DNA from: a virus
Virus record (IMG/VR): IMGVR_UViG_3300005613_000417
Span: 1 to 23,638 of that record
Direction: 5' to 3' (one strand)
Length of the DNA stretch: 23,638 nt
Under the pieces are notes generated by a model that saw only the letters and a list, made by a program, of their open reading frames with translations, was not told the origin of the DNA and made no database searches. The translations under genes were made by a program, and so were the position numbers. The number at the start of each line of letters is the position of its first letter. The stretch's first letter is position 1. This document shows, piece after piece, positions 1-6,374 of this stretch.

Positions 1-92
1 GAACGAATGGTGTACTTTTTTCCGTTTGCGGTAAAATGCCGCAGCGGATGTCCTTGCTCATCGCGCGGCAGCTTATTTATTTTATTGCTCAT
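1..92 (-). CDS. Hypothetical phage protein, N-terminal fragment cut by the window edge
   Basis: An open frame starts with ATG at 92 and runs off the left edge, giving the first 30 residues (beginning MSNKINKLPRDEQGHPLRHF). It is basic and polar with no signal peptide or membrane segment. Its start overlaps the stop of the 31-residue gene at 82-177 in another frame, the tight junction seen throughout this cluster, which supports it. I do not recognise the family. Late structural genes are expected in this direction. Confidence 0.5.
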   Translation of the reverse strand, partial: MSNKINKLPRDEQGHPLRHFTANGKKYTIR

Positions 93-177
93 TCCTGAAA
101 GATTCGTAAATTAATGTAATCCCTACTAACGCCAACATAAAAAACCAAACTGTACCCATGATAATTAGTGGATTCAT
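82..177 (-). CDS. 31-residue single-pass membrane peptide
   Basis: A short ATG-to-TAA frame encodes MNPLIIMGTVWFFMLALVGI followed by a polar tail ending YESFRNEQ. Residues about 3-23 form one continuous hydrophobic helix, so insertion in the inner membrane is the natural reading, with the charged tail on one side. The 3' end overlaps the start of the next minus-strand frame by 11 bases, as for other gene pairs here. It lies just after another membrane-protein gene (279-590). It could be a holin or spanin-like accessory, but nothing in the sequence proves that, and a frame this short could be chance. Confidence 0.45.
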   Translation of the reverse strand: MNPLIIMGTVWFFMLALVGITLIYESFRNEQ

Positions 178-187
178 TGATAAAAAA

Positions 188-218
188 TTTGTAAATTGTG
201 CTAAATAGGTTAAATTTG
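188..218 (+). promoter_or_regulatory. Bacteroidota-type promoter on the plus strand
   Basis: TTTG at 188-191 and TAAATTTG at 211-218 are separated by 19 bases, a full match to the Bacteroidota -33/-7 consensus (TTTG, spacer, TAnnTTTG). Transcription would start near 225. No plus-strand gene follows, only a terminator hairpin at 242-280. The region is AT-rich, so a chance match is possible. Confidence 0.4.
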
Positions 219-224
219 TGGCAA

Positions 225-280
225 GTAGTATTGTTTGGCTGCCCGTTCGCTCATGTGTCATCCCGCGAACGGGTTTTTTT
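225..280 (+). ncRNA. Candidate short plus-strand RNA
   Basis: The start is estimated from the promoter boxes at 188-218, and the end is the T-run of the hairpin terminator at 242-280. The product would be roughly 55 nucleotides, mostly the terminator hairpin with a short 5' tail, and it contains no useful reading frame. It would be the only transcript on the plus strand in this window. It touches only the last bases of the convergent membrane-protein gene ending at 279. This is an inference from paired signals. Confidence 0.25.
242..280 (+). terminator. Intrinsic terminator, plus strand
   Basis: CCCGTTCGC (242-250) pairs perfectly with GCGAACGGG (265-273) across a 14-base loop and is followed by seven T on the plus strand. 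On the minus strand the hairpin is preceded by A and followed by no U-run, so it works only for plus-strand transcription. Its last bases overlap the stop codon of the minus-strand gene at 279-590. Confidence 0.65.
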
Positions 281-590
281 ATGCCAATTTGTAACTAAAA
301 AAGGCGGTTAATGTTACAAGTTGGAATAAAAGTAATGCTGAAAATTCGAAAAAGAAAGGATAAAGCGCAATGGCCAAAAAGGAAGCATGGCAGATATGAC
401 AGCCGCCCGACCATTTATCCAAAAATTCGTATAATACGGATTCCTCCTTCACTCCTAATTTAACTATAATCTGATGGCGAACTCCCGGCAGCCATCCCAA
501 TAACTCACCGCTGTATTGCAGCTTTTCAAATACTATACCCCAAGCCGCTAAAAAGAATGGATAATAAAGAAAATGGATTATTTCATTCAT
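279..590 (-). CDS. Small membrane protein with a CHICH motif
   Basis: The product has 103 residues. A hydrophobic segment lies at about 4-21, a polar middle at 22-60, and a long hydrophobic stretch at 68-98 that could be one or two passes. Between them is a Cys/His cluster, GGCHICH (residues 62-68), just before the second hydrophobic part. The start overlaps the stop of the upstream gene by four bases (ATGA), implying translational coupling. I do not recognise the family. Small membrane proteins with a Cys pair before a transmembrane helix are common in phages of this host group and have no settled role. A holin-like function is possible given the endolysin in the same transcription direction, but unproven. 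Confidence 0.75.
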   Translation of the reverse strand: MNEIIHFLYYPFFLAAWGIVFEKLQYSGELLGWLPGVRHQIIVKLGVKEESVLYEFLDKWSGGCHICHASFLAIALYPFFFEFSALLLFQLVTLTAFFSYKLA

Positions 591-1222
591 AATTCAACGC
601 AGTTTATAGGTGTTAAAGGTGTTAAGGTGTATTCACAATTCAAATTGACTAAAATTGTCAAATAAAAATCAAGCGCAAAATAGTCATAAGGGTAAAGGAG
701 AAGATTCTGAACCTCATCTCCGTATGTGTAACGACTAAAAATAGATGCCGAACGCTCGGGCATCTCCAAAAATTCAAACTTGCCGCGAATGTTGGATAAA
801 TCGCCCGTTGGCTGATAAACTCCGTTAACGGCCGTTATTAATTGCATAGCTGCAAGGTCGGTGCGTAGGTCTGAAAATCCCAATTTAGGCAAGTTCATCC
901 AAGCCACCAAGCGAACTCGGGCGCGTAGGCTCTGGATTCCTTTCTTGATTCCTGAAATTTCAATGGATGTTAAGGGATTCATTTGTTCAAAATAGACAAC
1001 TGAGCTATAATTGCTGTTAGGCACAAGCGCCTGATACTTGCCGCCCTCCCAACATTCCTTACCTGATGTCGTGCTACTGACTGGAAATGTTTTGATTACC
1101 CGCTGCTGTTGCTCACCAACAACTTCTACTTTATTGACAGCCTGAACAAGGCCTCCGTATCGTTCCACCCAACTTAAGGCCGTTAATTTATCCTTTAATT
1201 CGCCGATAATTGAATTTATCAT
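587..1222 (-). CDS. Hypothetical phage protein, late region
   Basis: The 211-residue soluble protein has no signal peptide or membrane segment and mixed alpha/beta composition. It follows the Mu gpG-like gene by 12 bases and overlaps the next gene by four, so it belongs to the late operon. Its size and position after a neck-like protein fit a tail-terminator or head-tail connector component, but no motif secures this. Two cysteines near the C-terminus (in NLNCEY and INCVEL) are unremarkable. Function unassigned. Confidence 0.75.
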   Translation of the reverse strand: MINSIIGELKDKLTALSWVERYGGLVQAVNKVEVVGEQQQRVIKTFPVSSTTSGKECWEGGKYQALVPNSNYSSVVYFEQMNPLTSIEISGIKKGIQSLRARVRLVAWMNLPKLGFSDLRTDLAAMQLITAVNGVYQPTGDLSNIRGKFEFLEMPERSASIFSRYTYGDEVQNLLLYPYDYFALDFYLTILVNLNCEYTLTPLTPINCVEL

Positions 1223-1234
1223 ATAATTGTGCGA

Positions 1235-1681
1235 TTATAATTTGCTTAATATTTTCTGTATCTCCCGTTGTTCCTGTTGCGTTAGGAAGTCGATTTCTTC
1301 TTCTGTACCTAATAAGATGTTCCCGCGCTTTTCGAATTGACCGTTTAATTTGGCTTGATTTTCGGCATCTCGCGCTTTGATAGTTACCTCAGTCACTCCT
1401 CGCTGTTTCACTTCAGCTTGCGGCAATATGTTTGCCCAAAGGCGGCCAGTTACTGTGAAATCAACGTATTCCGTTTGATAACCGCCATCTTGCCTCTTTT
1501 TTGCGTATGGTGTCGTGTATGCTTCAAATTGGTTACCTTCATAATTTACGCCTGTACGCTGGATTCGGTCTTTAATCAACGCCAAAAATAGGTTAGAAAC
1601 CCGCAAAACCCGCTCTGGCTGCTTATCAATCAGCTCAGCCCTAACATCTTCGATTGTTTGTAAATAGTCATCAAAATTCAT
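1235..1681 (-). CDS. Neck or tail-completion protein, Mu gpG-like (tentative)
   Basis: The 148-residue product has a helical N-terminus, then a basic segment FEAYTTPYAKKR (52-63), the block VDFTVTGRLW (73-82), and an AENQAKLNGQ block (106-115) followed by a charged helical C-terminus. The sequence order of a YAK-R segment, a TGRL-type block and an A-x-x-H/L-x-x-G segment resembles phage virion morphogenesis proteins of the Mu gpG class, which join head and tail. The resemblance is by eye and weak. It is preceded by a 55-base gap with no clear promoter. An alternative is an uncharacterised head-closure protein. Confidence 0.6.
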   Translation of the reverse strand: MNFDDYLQTIEDVRAELIDKQPERVLRVSNLFLALIKDRIQRTGVNYEGNQFEAYTTPYAKKRQDGGYQTEYVDFTVTGRLWANILPQAEVKQRGVTEVTIKARDAENQAKLNGQFEKRGNILLGTEEEIDFLTQQEQREIQKILSKL

Positions 1682-1736
1682 GGGCTAAATTATTAGGTAA
1701 ATTTCTTTTCAATTCAACACAAATTAATGTCAAGTT

Positions 1737-2258
1737 TTATGCGCAAAAAACTTCATTAAAATCATTATCAACGCATTGGCTTCTGTATGTCCTGTGTAAT
1801 TCAAGCTGCAGAACGCCTGTGAAATAGTTACCTGATTCGTCAAGCGAATGAGCGAATGATTCAACCCGCACCTCTTGCCCGCTTTCGTTATCAAGCGGGA
1901 ACTCCTCCGTTTCGTCAATTACATACGGAAAAAAGTGAATTGTAACCTCATCGCAATCTTTTAGCGTGTGGAAAAAATGAAGGCTGCCGTAAGGTAAATT
2001 GTAAAAAGTCAACTGAGTTAGATAAACAGTTGTGCCGCGTGCCACTATCAAATTACCTTCCTGCGCGTCAAGTTCGCTTTCTTCAGGTCGGTTAATGATT
2101 ATTTCTTCCACGCATTCCAGATACGCTGTTTGTGTATAGCTGCTATTATCCCTAAATTGGTAATCCACCCCTTTAACCGCTTCCCCTTCGCTCAATTTAG
2201 CGATGTCGGTTGAATTACTGGCCGTTATTTTTATTAATCGAGTGTTTTCGTATTTCAT
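1737..2258 (-). CDS. Hypothetical late protein, probably virion-associated
   Basis: The 173-residue acidic protein starts MKYENTRLIKITASNS. I chose the ATG at 2258, one base after the stop of the upstream gene. The frame is open further upstream to 2513, but that extension lies inside the upstream gene and its translation is Arg/Leu/Thr-rich and unlike a protein. The sequence looks beta-rich, with alternating hydrophobic stretches such as GTTVYLTQLTFYNL, and the C-terminus has two cysteines (RSQCVD, EVFCA). No family recognised. Context with the 235- and 566-residue genes suggests a set of co-functioning structural proteins. Confidence 0.7.
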   Translation of the reverse strand: MKYENTRLIKITASNSTDIAKLSEGEAVKGVDYQFRDNSSYTQTAYLECVEEIIINRPEESELDAQEGNLIVARGTTVYLTQLTFYNLPYGSLHFFHTLKDCDEVTIHFFPYVIDETEEFPLDNESGQEVRVESFAHSLDESGNYFTGVLQLELHRTYRSQCVDNDFNEVFCA

Positions 2259-2259
2259 C

Positions 2260-2967
2260 CTAAAGTTTTGTAAATGTGTATGTATTGCAAGGGTCGTCAG
2301 GGTTATAAGTAAGTTGGTAGCGCTGAATAAATACCCCTTTGTGGCTTGTAACCTTACGATAAATAACAACTGAGCCGCTGTTGTTGGTGTCCTCAAATGT
2401 AGCTGCATCCGCCGCCTCTTCCCAACTTTCGCCCGTTGCTCCGATGTACTTGGCTGTCGGAGTAATGGATAAACAATCGGTGGCCTCAAATGTCCATTCA
2501 GGGTACTGGTCAACGCCCGGGCTGACTAATTGGCAATCTGTTATTGCAAGGTCAATACTTTGCTTATCCGGTATTTCAGTCAACTTAAACACCTCGCTAT
2601 AATAGGTCAGGTCATCTAATTTTAGTGTCATGTAATAAAATCCGCACTCAACGTCAAGGCTACAAATGCTTGCTCCGTTAAATGTGTAACTGGTGTAATC
2701 ATCATTTAAATAGCAGGCTTGATATAGTAGCGCTTCATCCAGATTTGTACTTGTACCGCTTTCAAGGTTAATTAATGACCAAGTTACACTTGCAGGCTTC
2801 GCGCCCTCAACCATCAACTGAAATGCGGGCAGGCTATTTTTAGGCCAAATGATAGCCCAATCCTTTAACTTTAACTGCTTACTTCCGCTGTAGGCCTGAA
2901 ATCGGTGTTGCCAACTTAGACGGTCAAAAAAGGAAAGATAATTGCCTATATTTTTAGGTGTTCTCAT
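2260..2967 (-). CDS. Hypothetical late protein, probably virion-associated
   Basis: The 235-residue protein looks beta-strand rich, with many Tyr, Thr and Ser residues and four cysteines in the middle (ACYLND, SICSLDVEC). Its start codon shares one base with the stop of the 566-residue gene (TAATG), a coupling arrangement. Aromatic-rich blocks such as CGFYYMTLKLDDLTYYSEVF look like immunoglobulin-like or baseplate-type beta domains, but that is inference only. No signal peptide. No family recognised. Confidence 0.75.
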   Translation of the reverse strand: MRTPKNIGNYLSFFDRLSWQHRFQAYSGSKQLKLKDWAIIWPKNSLPAFQLMVEGAKPASVTWSLINLESGTSTNLDEALLYQACYLNDDYTSYTFNGASICSLDVECGFYYMTLKLDDLTYYSEVFKLTEIPDKQSIDLAITDCQLVSPGVDQYPEWTFEATDCLSITPTAKYIGATGESWEEAADAATFEDTNNSGSVVIYRKVTSHKGVFIQRYQLTYNPDDPCNTYTFTKL

Positions 2968-4667
2968 TATTCCTGTGTTAAATCAATTTCACAAATGTTA
3001 GTCAATCCGTCAATTCTCATTTGCATTAACTCACCCCAATCAATGCCGCTTTTTATTAGTTCGATAGGGTCAAAGCCCGCAAGGTCGGAGCAGCAAAGTA
3101 GCGCGGTTATAGTGCCTTGAATTTTTACCGGTCGAACGCTATCAAAGGTAACCAAATTTTCATTAACCAAACCTTCCGCAAATGGTCGGTAATTGCGCCA
3201 GAATTTGTCGTGTAGGTAGATGAATGATAAAGCTCCATTAAATCGGGCTTCACTTGATGGTATTGTAATTTTGGGTATAAATTTTTCGCCTGAAAATTCA
3301 ACTACCTGAGCAATTAAAAATCCCGCATCACTTACCGCCTCGGCGTTCACATAGGCGGCTACAAATTCAAAATCTGTGGTGAATAGCGGGTTGGTGTATT
3401 CTTTTTCTGTCACCCCTTCTCTCTGTGTGCAGCTGTTGTCATATTCAATTGGAAATCCTGTGAAATCATCCGATACCTCATCCATCCACGTAAATTTTTC
3501 GCGTATTGGTTGGTTGGTCGTGTCGTAGGAGTAGTTATTAGTGCCTGTCAAATACTTGCTGTATGCCGCCTGCGTTAGGTCTAACCCTTGCGTTTTCGCT
3601 TCAAAATAACTGATATGTTCAATTCTTAAATTTGTGCCGTCAATGTAGGCGTACACCTGAAATGTATTGGCAAGGAATTGTAACAACTGCTCAAAGGTTA
3701 AATTTGCCTTGGTAGCATTTTCACTCGTGGCTGGTCGTTTAATGTCCGATTTTTGCCAAATGTATAAATTATCAACCTGCTCTGCCGCTGCTGTGTAGGC
3801 TGCGTTAGTTGGATTGGTAGCATCGCCGTTTATTCCAAAAAAGTTACTGATAACGGTTAAGCTACACGGGTTAATTAGCTCAATAACATCTGAAAAATTT
3901 AGGCCGTTGTCGTAAATTAATGTTTCGTTTGATTCATCAGCTCCTGCGATACCGTATTGCTCCTGCACTAAATTAGATTCCTGAACATCAAGCGTTTTGT
4001 AGGTTGCAGGCTTTCTTGCGTAAATTAAATTAATGGTATCAAACTCCCATCCGTCACCTACAGGAAGCGTGCCGCCGCCATTTTCACGCACCCATGTTGT
4101 TGTAGCTGTATTGCCTGTACCTGTCGATAGATGTTCGTAAACTGTCCATCCTTTTGAAACATCCAAAGTACCCTCATTGTAGCTAAATGGTGGAGATACA
4201 GCGCCCGTTTGTGGTGCTGAAAATTCAAATGTACCAACATACAATTTAGCTGCTATCCTATTGCTCGTGGGTATCTGAAATAAATTTACCTCCTTTTTCA
4301 AATCGACAAACCAACAGGTGTACTCATCATTATTTGAAATCGGAATGGTCACTTGCTTGCCGTCCAAATCCCAATTGCCGTCTGATAAGTTCAGATAGCC
4401 GGTAAAGTAATCCACCCATTGCCCTTCGCATCGCTTCTTTATTAATAGCTCAATTTGTGCGCACCTATCGCCGCTTGATTCAAATGCATAAAGTGTCGTG
4501 AAATCCTGTTGGCTTTTCGTATCAAAAAAATTCAATTCAGCATCACAACTGAACCGATAAAAAACCTGCCCGTCCTCTTTTCGGTAGGTGAAATTCAGGC
4601 TATCAAATGCAGGATAAACCCTCGTTTGGCTGCCTCCTTCAGGCGTTATGTAAAATTGGTAACTCAT
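2967..4667 (-). CDS. Large late protein, possible tail or baseplate component
   Basis: At 566 residues this is the second largest protein in the window. It has no membrane segment and looks beta-rich, with repeated Thr/Asn/Tyr-rich strands, for example a block around residue 375 containing TGTNNYSYDTTNQPI. Composition and size fit a virion structural protein such as a baseplate or tail-associated protein. Its start overlaps the stop of the coiled-coil gene by four bases (ATGA), and it overlaps the next gene by one. No motif I recognise identifies its role. Unusually, it lies downstream of the minor head protein and endolysin without an intervening capsid gene. Confidence 0.75.
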   Translation of the reverse strand: MSYQFYITPEGGSQTRVYPAFDSLNFTYRKEDGQVFYRFSCDAELNFFDTKSQQDFTTLYAFESSGDRCAQIELLIKKRCEGQWVDYFTGYLNLSDGNWDLDGKQVTIPISNNDEYTCWFVDLKKEVNLFQIPTSNRIAAKLYVGTFEFSAPQTGAVSPPFSYNEGTLDVSKGWTVYEHLSTGTGNTATTTWVRENGGGTLPVGDGWEFDTINLIYARKPATYKTLDVQESNLVQEQYGIAGADESNETLIYDNGLNFSDVIELINPCSLTVISNFFGINGDATNPTNAAYTAAAEQVDNLYIWQKSDIKRPATSENATKANLTFEQLLQFLANTFQVYAYIDGTNLRIEHISYFEAKTQGLDLTQAAYSKYLTGTNNYSYDTTNQPIREKFTWMDEVSDDFTGFPIEYDNSCTQREGVTEKEYTNPLFTTDFEFVAAYVNAEAVSDAGFLIAQVVEFSGEKFIPKITIPSSEARFNGALSFIYLHDKFWRNYRPFAEGLVNENLVTFDSVRPVKIQGTITALLCCSDLAGFDPIELIKSGIDWGELMQMRIDGLTNICEIDLTQE

Positions 4668-5002
4668 TCACCTGTGTTATTTAGGTCAATGTAGTTTTTT
4701 AATTTTGGCTTTTTGATTTTTGAGTAGTCGTACTTCACAAAGGTATAAATTCGGTCGTATGCTGACTGCTCGCCAAGTGCCTGTCCATAATCCACGGCTT
4801 CACTATTTACTACCTGCCAACTTTGTGATTTTTCGTATTGCTCAATCAGCTTATTTTTATTTTCAATAGACACCTCCGCAACGTCCAACACATCCTGTAT
4901 TAATTGGCGAAGTTGCGATACCTCCTCTTTTTGCTGCTCAAATAGCTGCTGCAATCGTTGGTAATCCGTCCATAAGCTGTGGTATATCTTTGCGTTCATC
5001 AT
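4664..5002 (-). CDS. Coiled-coil late protein of unknown function
   Basis: I place the start at the first of two adjacent ATGs (5002), giving 112 residues beginning MMNAKIYHSLWTDYQ. The frame is open further up to 5137, but that part lies inside the amidase gene. An AGAGG purine block sits about 8 bases before 5002, and the amidase ends 13 bases upstream. Residues about 12-60 are a heptad-like helix rich in Gln, Glu and Leu (QLFEQQKEEVSQLRQL), predicted as a coiled coil. The C-terminus is basic then polar. It may be a scaffold-like or lysis-accessory protein, but no family is recognised. Confidence 0.7.
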   Translation of the reverse strand: MMNAKIYHSLWTDYQRLQQLFEQQKEEVSQLRQLIQDVLDVAEVSIENKNKLIEQYEKSQSWQVVNSEAVDYGQALGEQSAYDRIYTFVKYDYSKIKKPKLKNYIDLNNTGE

Positions 5003-5015
5003 CGCCTGCACCTCT

Positions 5016-5492
5016 TTATTTTTCTTCGATTTGTTGACGAATCTGCTTAAGTTGAGTGTATAAGTTGCGCCCGCAGCAGCTTGTTTTACGAAAGTCGCAA
5101 TGCCCGTAAATAGGGAGATTTTTTTCGGTGAGTTCATTATAAAATTTTATGATGTGAATTAATGCGTTTAATTGTTCGGTTGTCGGCTCGATCTTTTCAA
5201 AATTGCCAATCAAACAAATCCCGATGGATTTCGCGTTCTGCCCGCTGCAATTGTAGCTGATAGTGGTTGAATTGTTGGTTAAGTAGATGTTAGCATCTGC
5301 ATCAATTACCGCGTGATAACCAATGGCCGGCCAATCCTTTTTTTGAACGTGGTAATCGGCAAAGCCATGAGGTGTGCCGCTATTGGTCGCTGAATGGTGT
5401 ACAATTATCTTGTCAATGTCGCTTATTTGTCGCGTGCCGTATTTCTTTTCAGGATGAACGGTTAATTTATGTACTATATTACTGATTATCAT
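5016..5492 (-). CDS. N-acetylmuramoyl-L-alanine amidase (endolysin)
   Basis: The 158-residue product is a single Amidase_2/PGRP-type domain, the T7 lysozyme fold, which cleaves the bond between MurNAc and L-alanine in peptidoglycan for host lysis. Visible features are IIVHHSA (29-35) with the first zinc histidine, GYHAVI (58-63), the SIGICLIGNF strand (89-98), and GHCDF...TSCCGRNL (130-144) with the last zinc ligands His131 and Cys139. The usual H-R-D and C-P-G motifs read H-C-D and C-C-G, which adds two cysteines next to the metal site. No signal peptide, so release would need a holin. It sits between the minor head gene and late genes, not in a separate lysis cassette. Confidence 0.9.
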   Translation of the reverse strand: MIISNIVHKLTVHPEKKYGTRQISDIDKIIVHHSATNSGTPHGFADYHVQKKDWPAIGYHAVIDADANIYLTNNSTTISYNCSGQNAKSIGICLIGNFEKIEPTTEQLNALIHIIKFYNELTEKNLPIYGHCDFRKTSCCGRNLYTQLKQIRQQIEEK

Positions 5493-5513
5493 ATCGCCTA
5501 TTTTTATATCATT

Positions 5514-6374
5514 TTATCTCCTATTGCGTATAAATTCAGCCGTTGCCGCGTCTATTGCGTCTAATTTGTGGCGGCAGTTGTACCCGCCACAATCAAGGAA
5601 TGGGTCATAGTTGGTGTTCTTGCCTTCCCAAGTTAAATTCCGCCAACTTTCCACTTCCTCCCGCGTGTAAATTTTACCGATTCTTTCTTCACAAAATGGC
5701 CGCGTGCGGCTCATCTCTGTTCCTGAATAAATGAAATAATCCAGCCCTAATTCATTAGAATAATCAAGGGTTATGGCTCGGTCTTGTTGTTGAAAAATGT
5801 CAAATGTCTTGGTGTAAAAATGCCGCTCAACCATCCCCAAGCCTTGCGGGTTGACGAAGTCATTCTTTAAGTTATCCCTAAACTCCTTTAATCCAATTCG
5901 CTGGCCGATTGCATTGTTTACTTTTTCGGCGATTGATTGCCCGATATTCAACGTGTTAGCCACCTCCCATAAATAACCGCCCTTTGTTATCTGCTTTTTT
6001 TGGATGTCGAAACCTAAGCGCAGTAAGGTTTTTTCCCTTGCCCGCGCGTCAACTTCTTTGAAATCGTATTTAAGGAATGAGTTAAAGTATTGCCTGTTTA
6101 ACCCAAAAAGGCTCATTATTTTATTACCCATCCAACTTGCCAACTTTGAGCCCTCGTTCGCTGGTATGCTATTCGTTATCTGGATAATTTGATTAATCGC
6201 TCCGAAGTTGCGCTGCGAATAGCTGATCACCTGATTTTCGGCTTCTAAATTGTTTGTCCATTGGAATAAACGACTATAAAGGCTCGCTTGAATAGCGCGT
6301 GTTTTGCGCATCAAAAGCGCCTGAGCAGCTCTGATAAATTTATTTCTTTCGTTGCTGTATTTCGCTCTGCTCAT
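5514..6374 (-). CDS. Minor head protein, Mu gpF / SPP1 gp7 family
   Basis: The 286-residue protein has a helical N-terminal body and a C-terminal Phage_Mu_F-type domain. The signature is at about 216-272: YSGTEMSRTRPFC, then KIYTREEV, then YDPFLDCGGYNCRH, where conserved Arg, Cys and His residues mark the family. Such proteins bind the portal, enter the procapsid and are needed for head assembly. The start codon shares one base with the portal stop, matching the usual portal-then-minor-head order. Three cysteines and a histidine in the C-terminal motif may bind metal. Full-length for the family. Confidence 0.88.
   Translation of the reverse strand: MSRAKYSNERNKFIRAAQALLMRKTRAIQASLYSRLFQWTNNLEAENQVISYSQRNFGAINQIIQITNSIPANEGSKLASWMGNKIMSLFGLNRQYFNSFLKYDFKEVDARAREKTLLRLGFDIQKKQITKGGYLWEVANTLNIGQSIAEKVNNAIGQRIGLKEFRDNLKNDFVNPQGLGMVERHFYTKTFDIFQQQDRAITLDYSNELGLDYFIYSGTEMSRTRPFCEERIGKIYTREEVESWRNLTWEGKNTNYDPFLDCGGYNCRHKLDAIDAATAEFIRNRR

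Noticed and set aside
383-399. CxxCH as a haem c attachment site in the small membrane protein
   Set aside because: CHICH fits the pattern formally, but there is no export signal or cytochrome context, and a single Cys/His cluster before a membrane helix is common in small phage proteins.
1580-1592. TAnnTTTG match inside the Mu gpG-like gene (minus strand)
   Set aside because: The eight-base pattern is weak in AT-rich DNA, lies in coding sequence and has no gene start downstream at a suitable distance.
2259-2513. N-terminal extension of the 173-residue protein
   Set aside because: It lies inside the upstream gene, and its Arg/Leu/Thr-rich translation is unlike a protein; ATG 2258 fits the gene spacing.
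5003-5137. N-terminal extension of the coiled-coil protein into the amidase gene
   Set aside because: The ATG at 5002 has a purine-rich site in front and clears the amidase stop; the extension covers the conserved amidase C-terminus.
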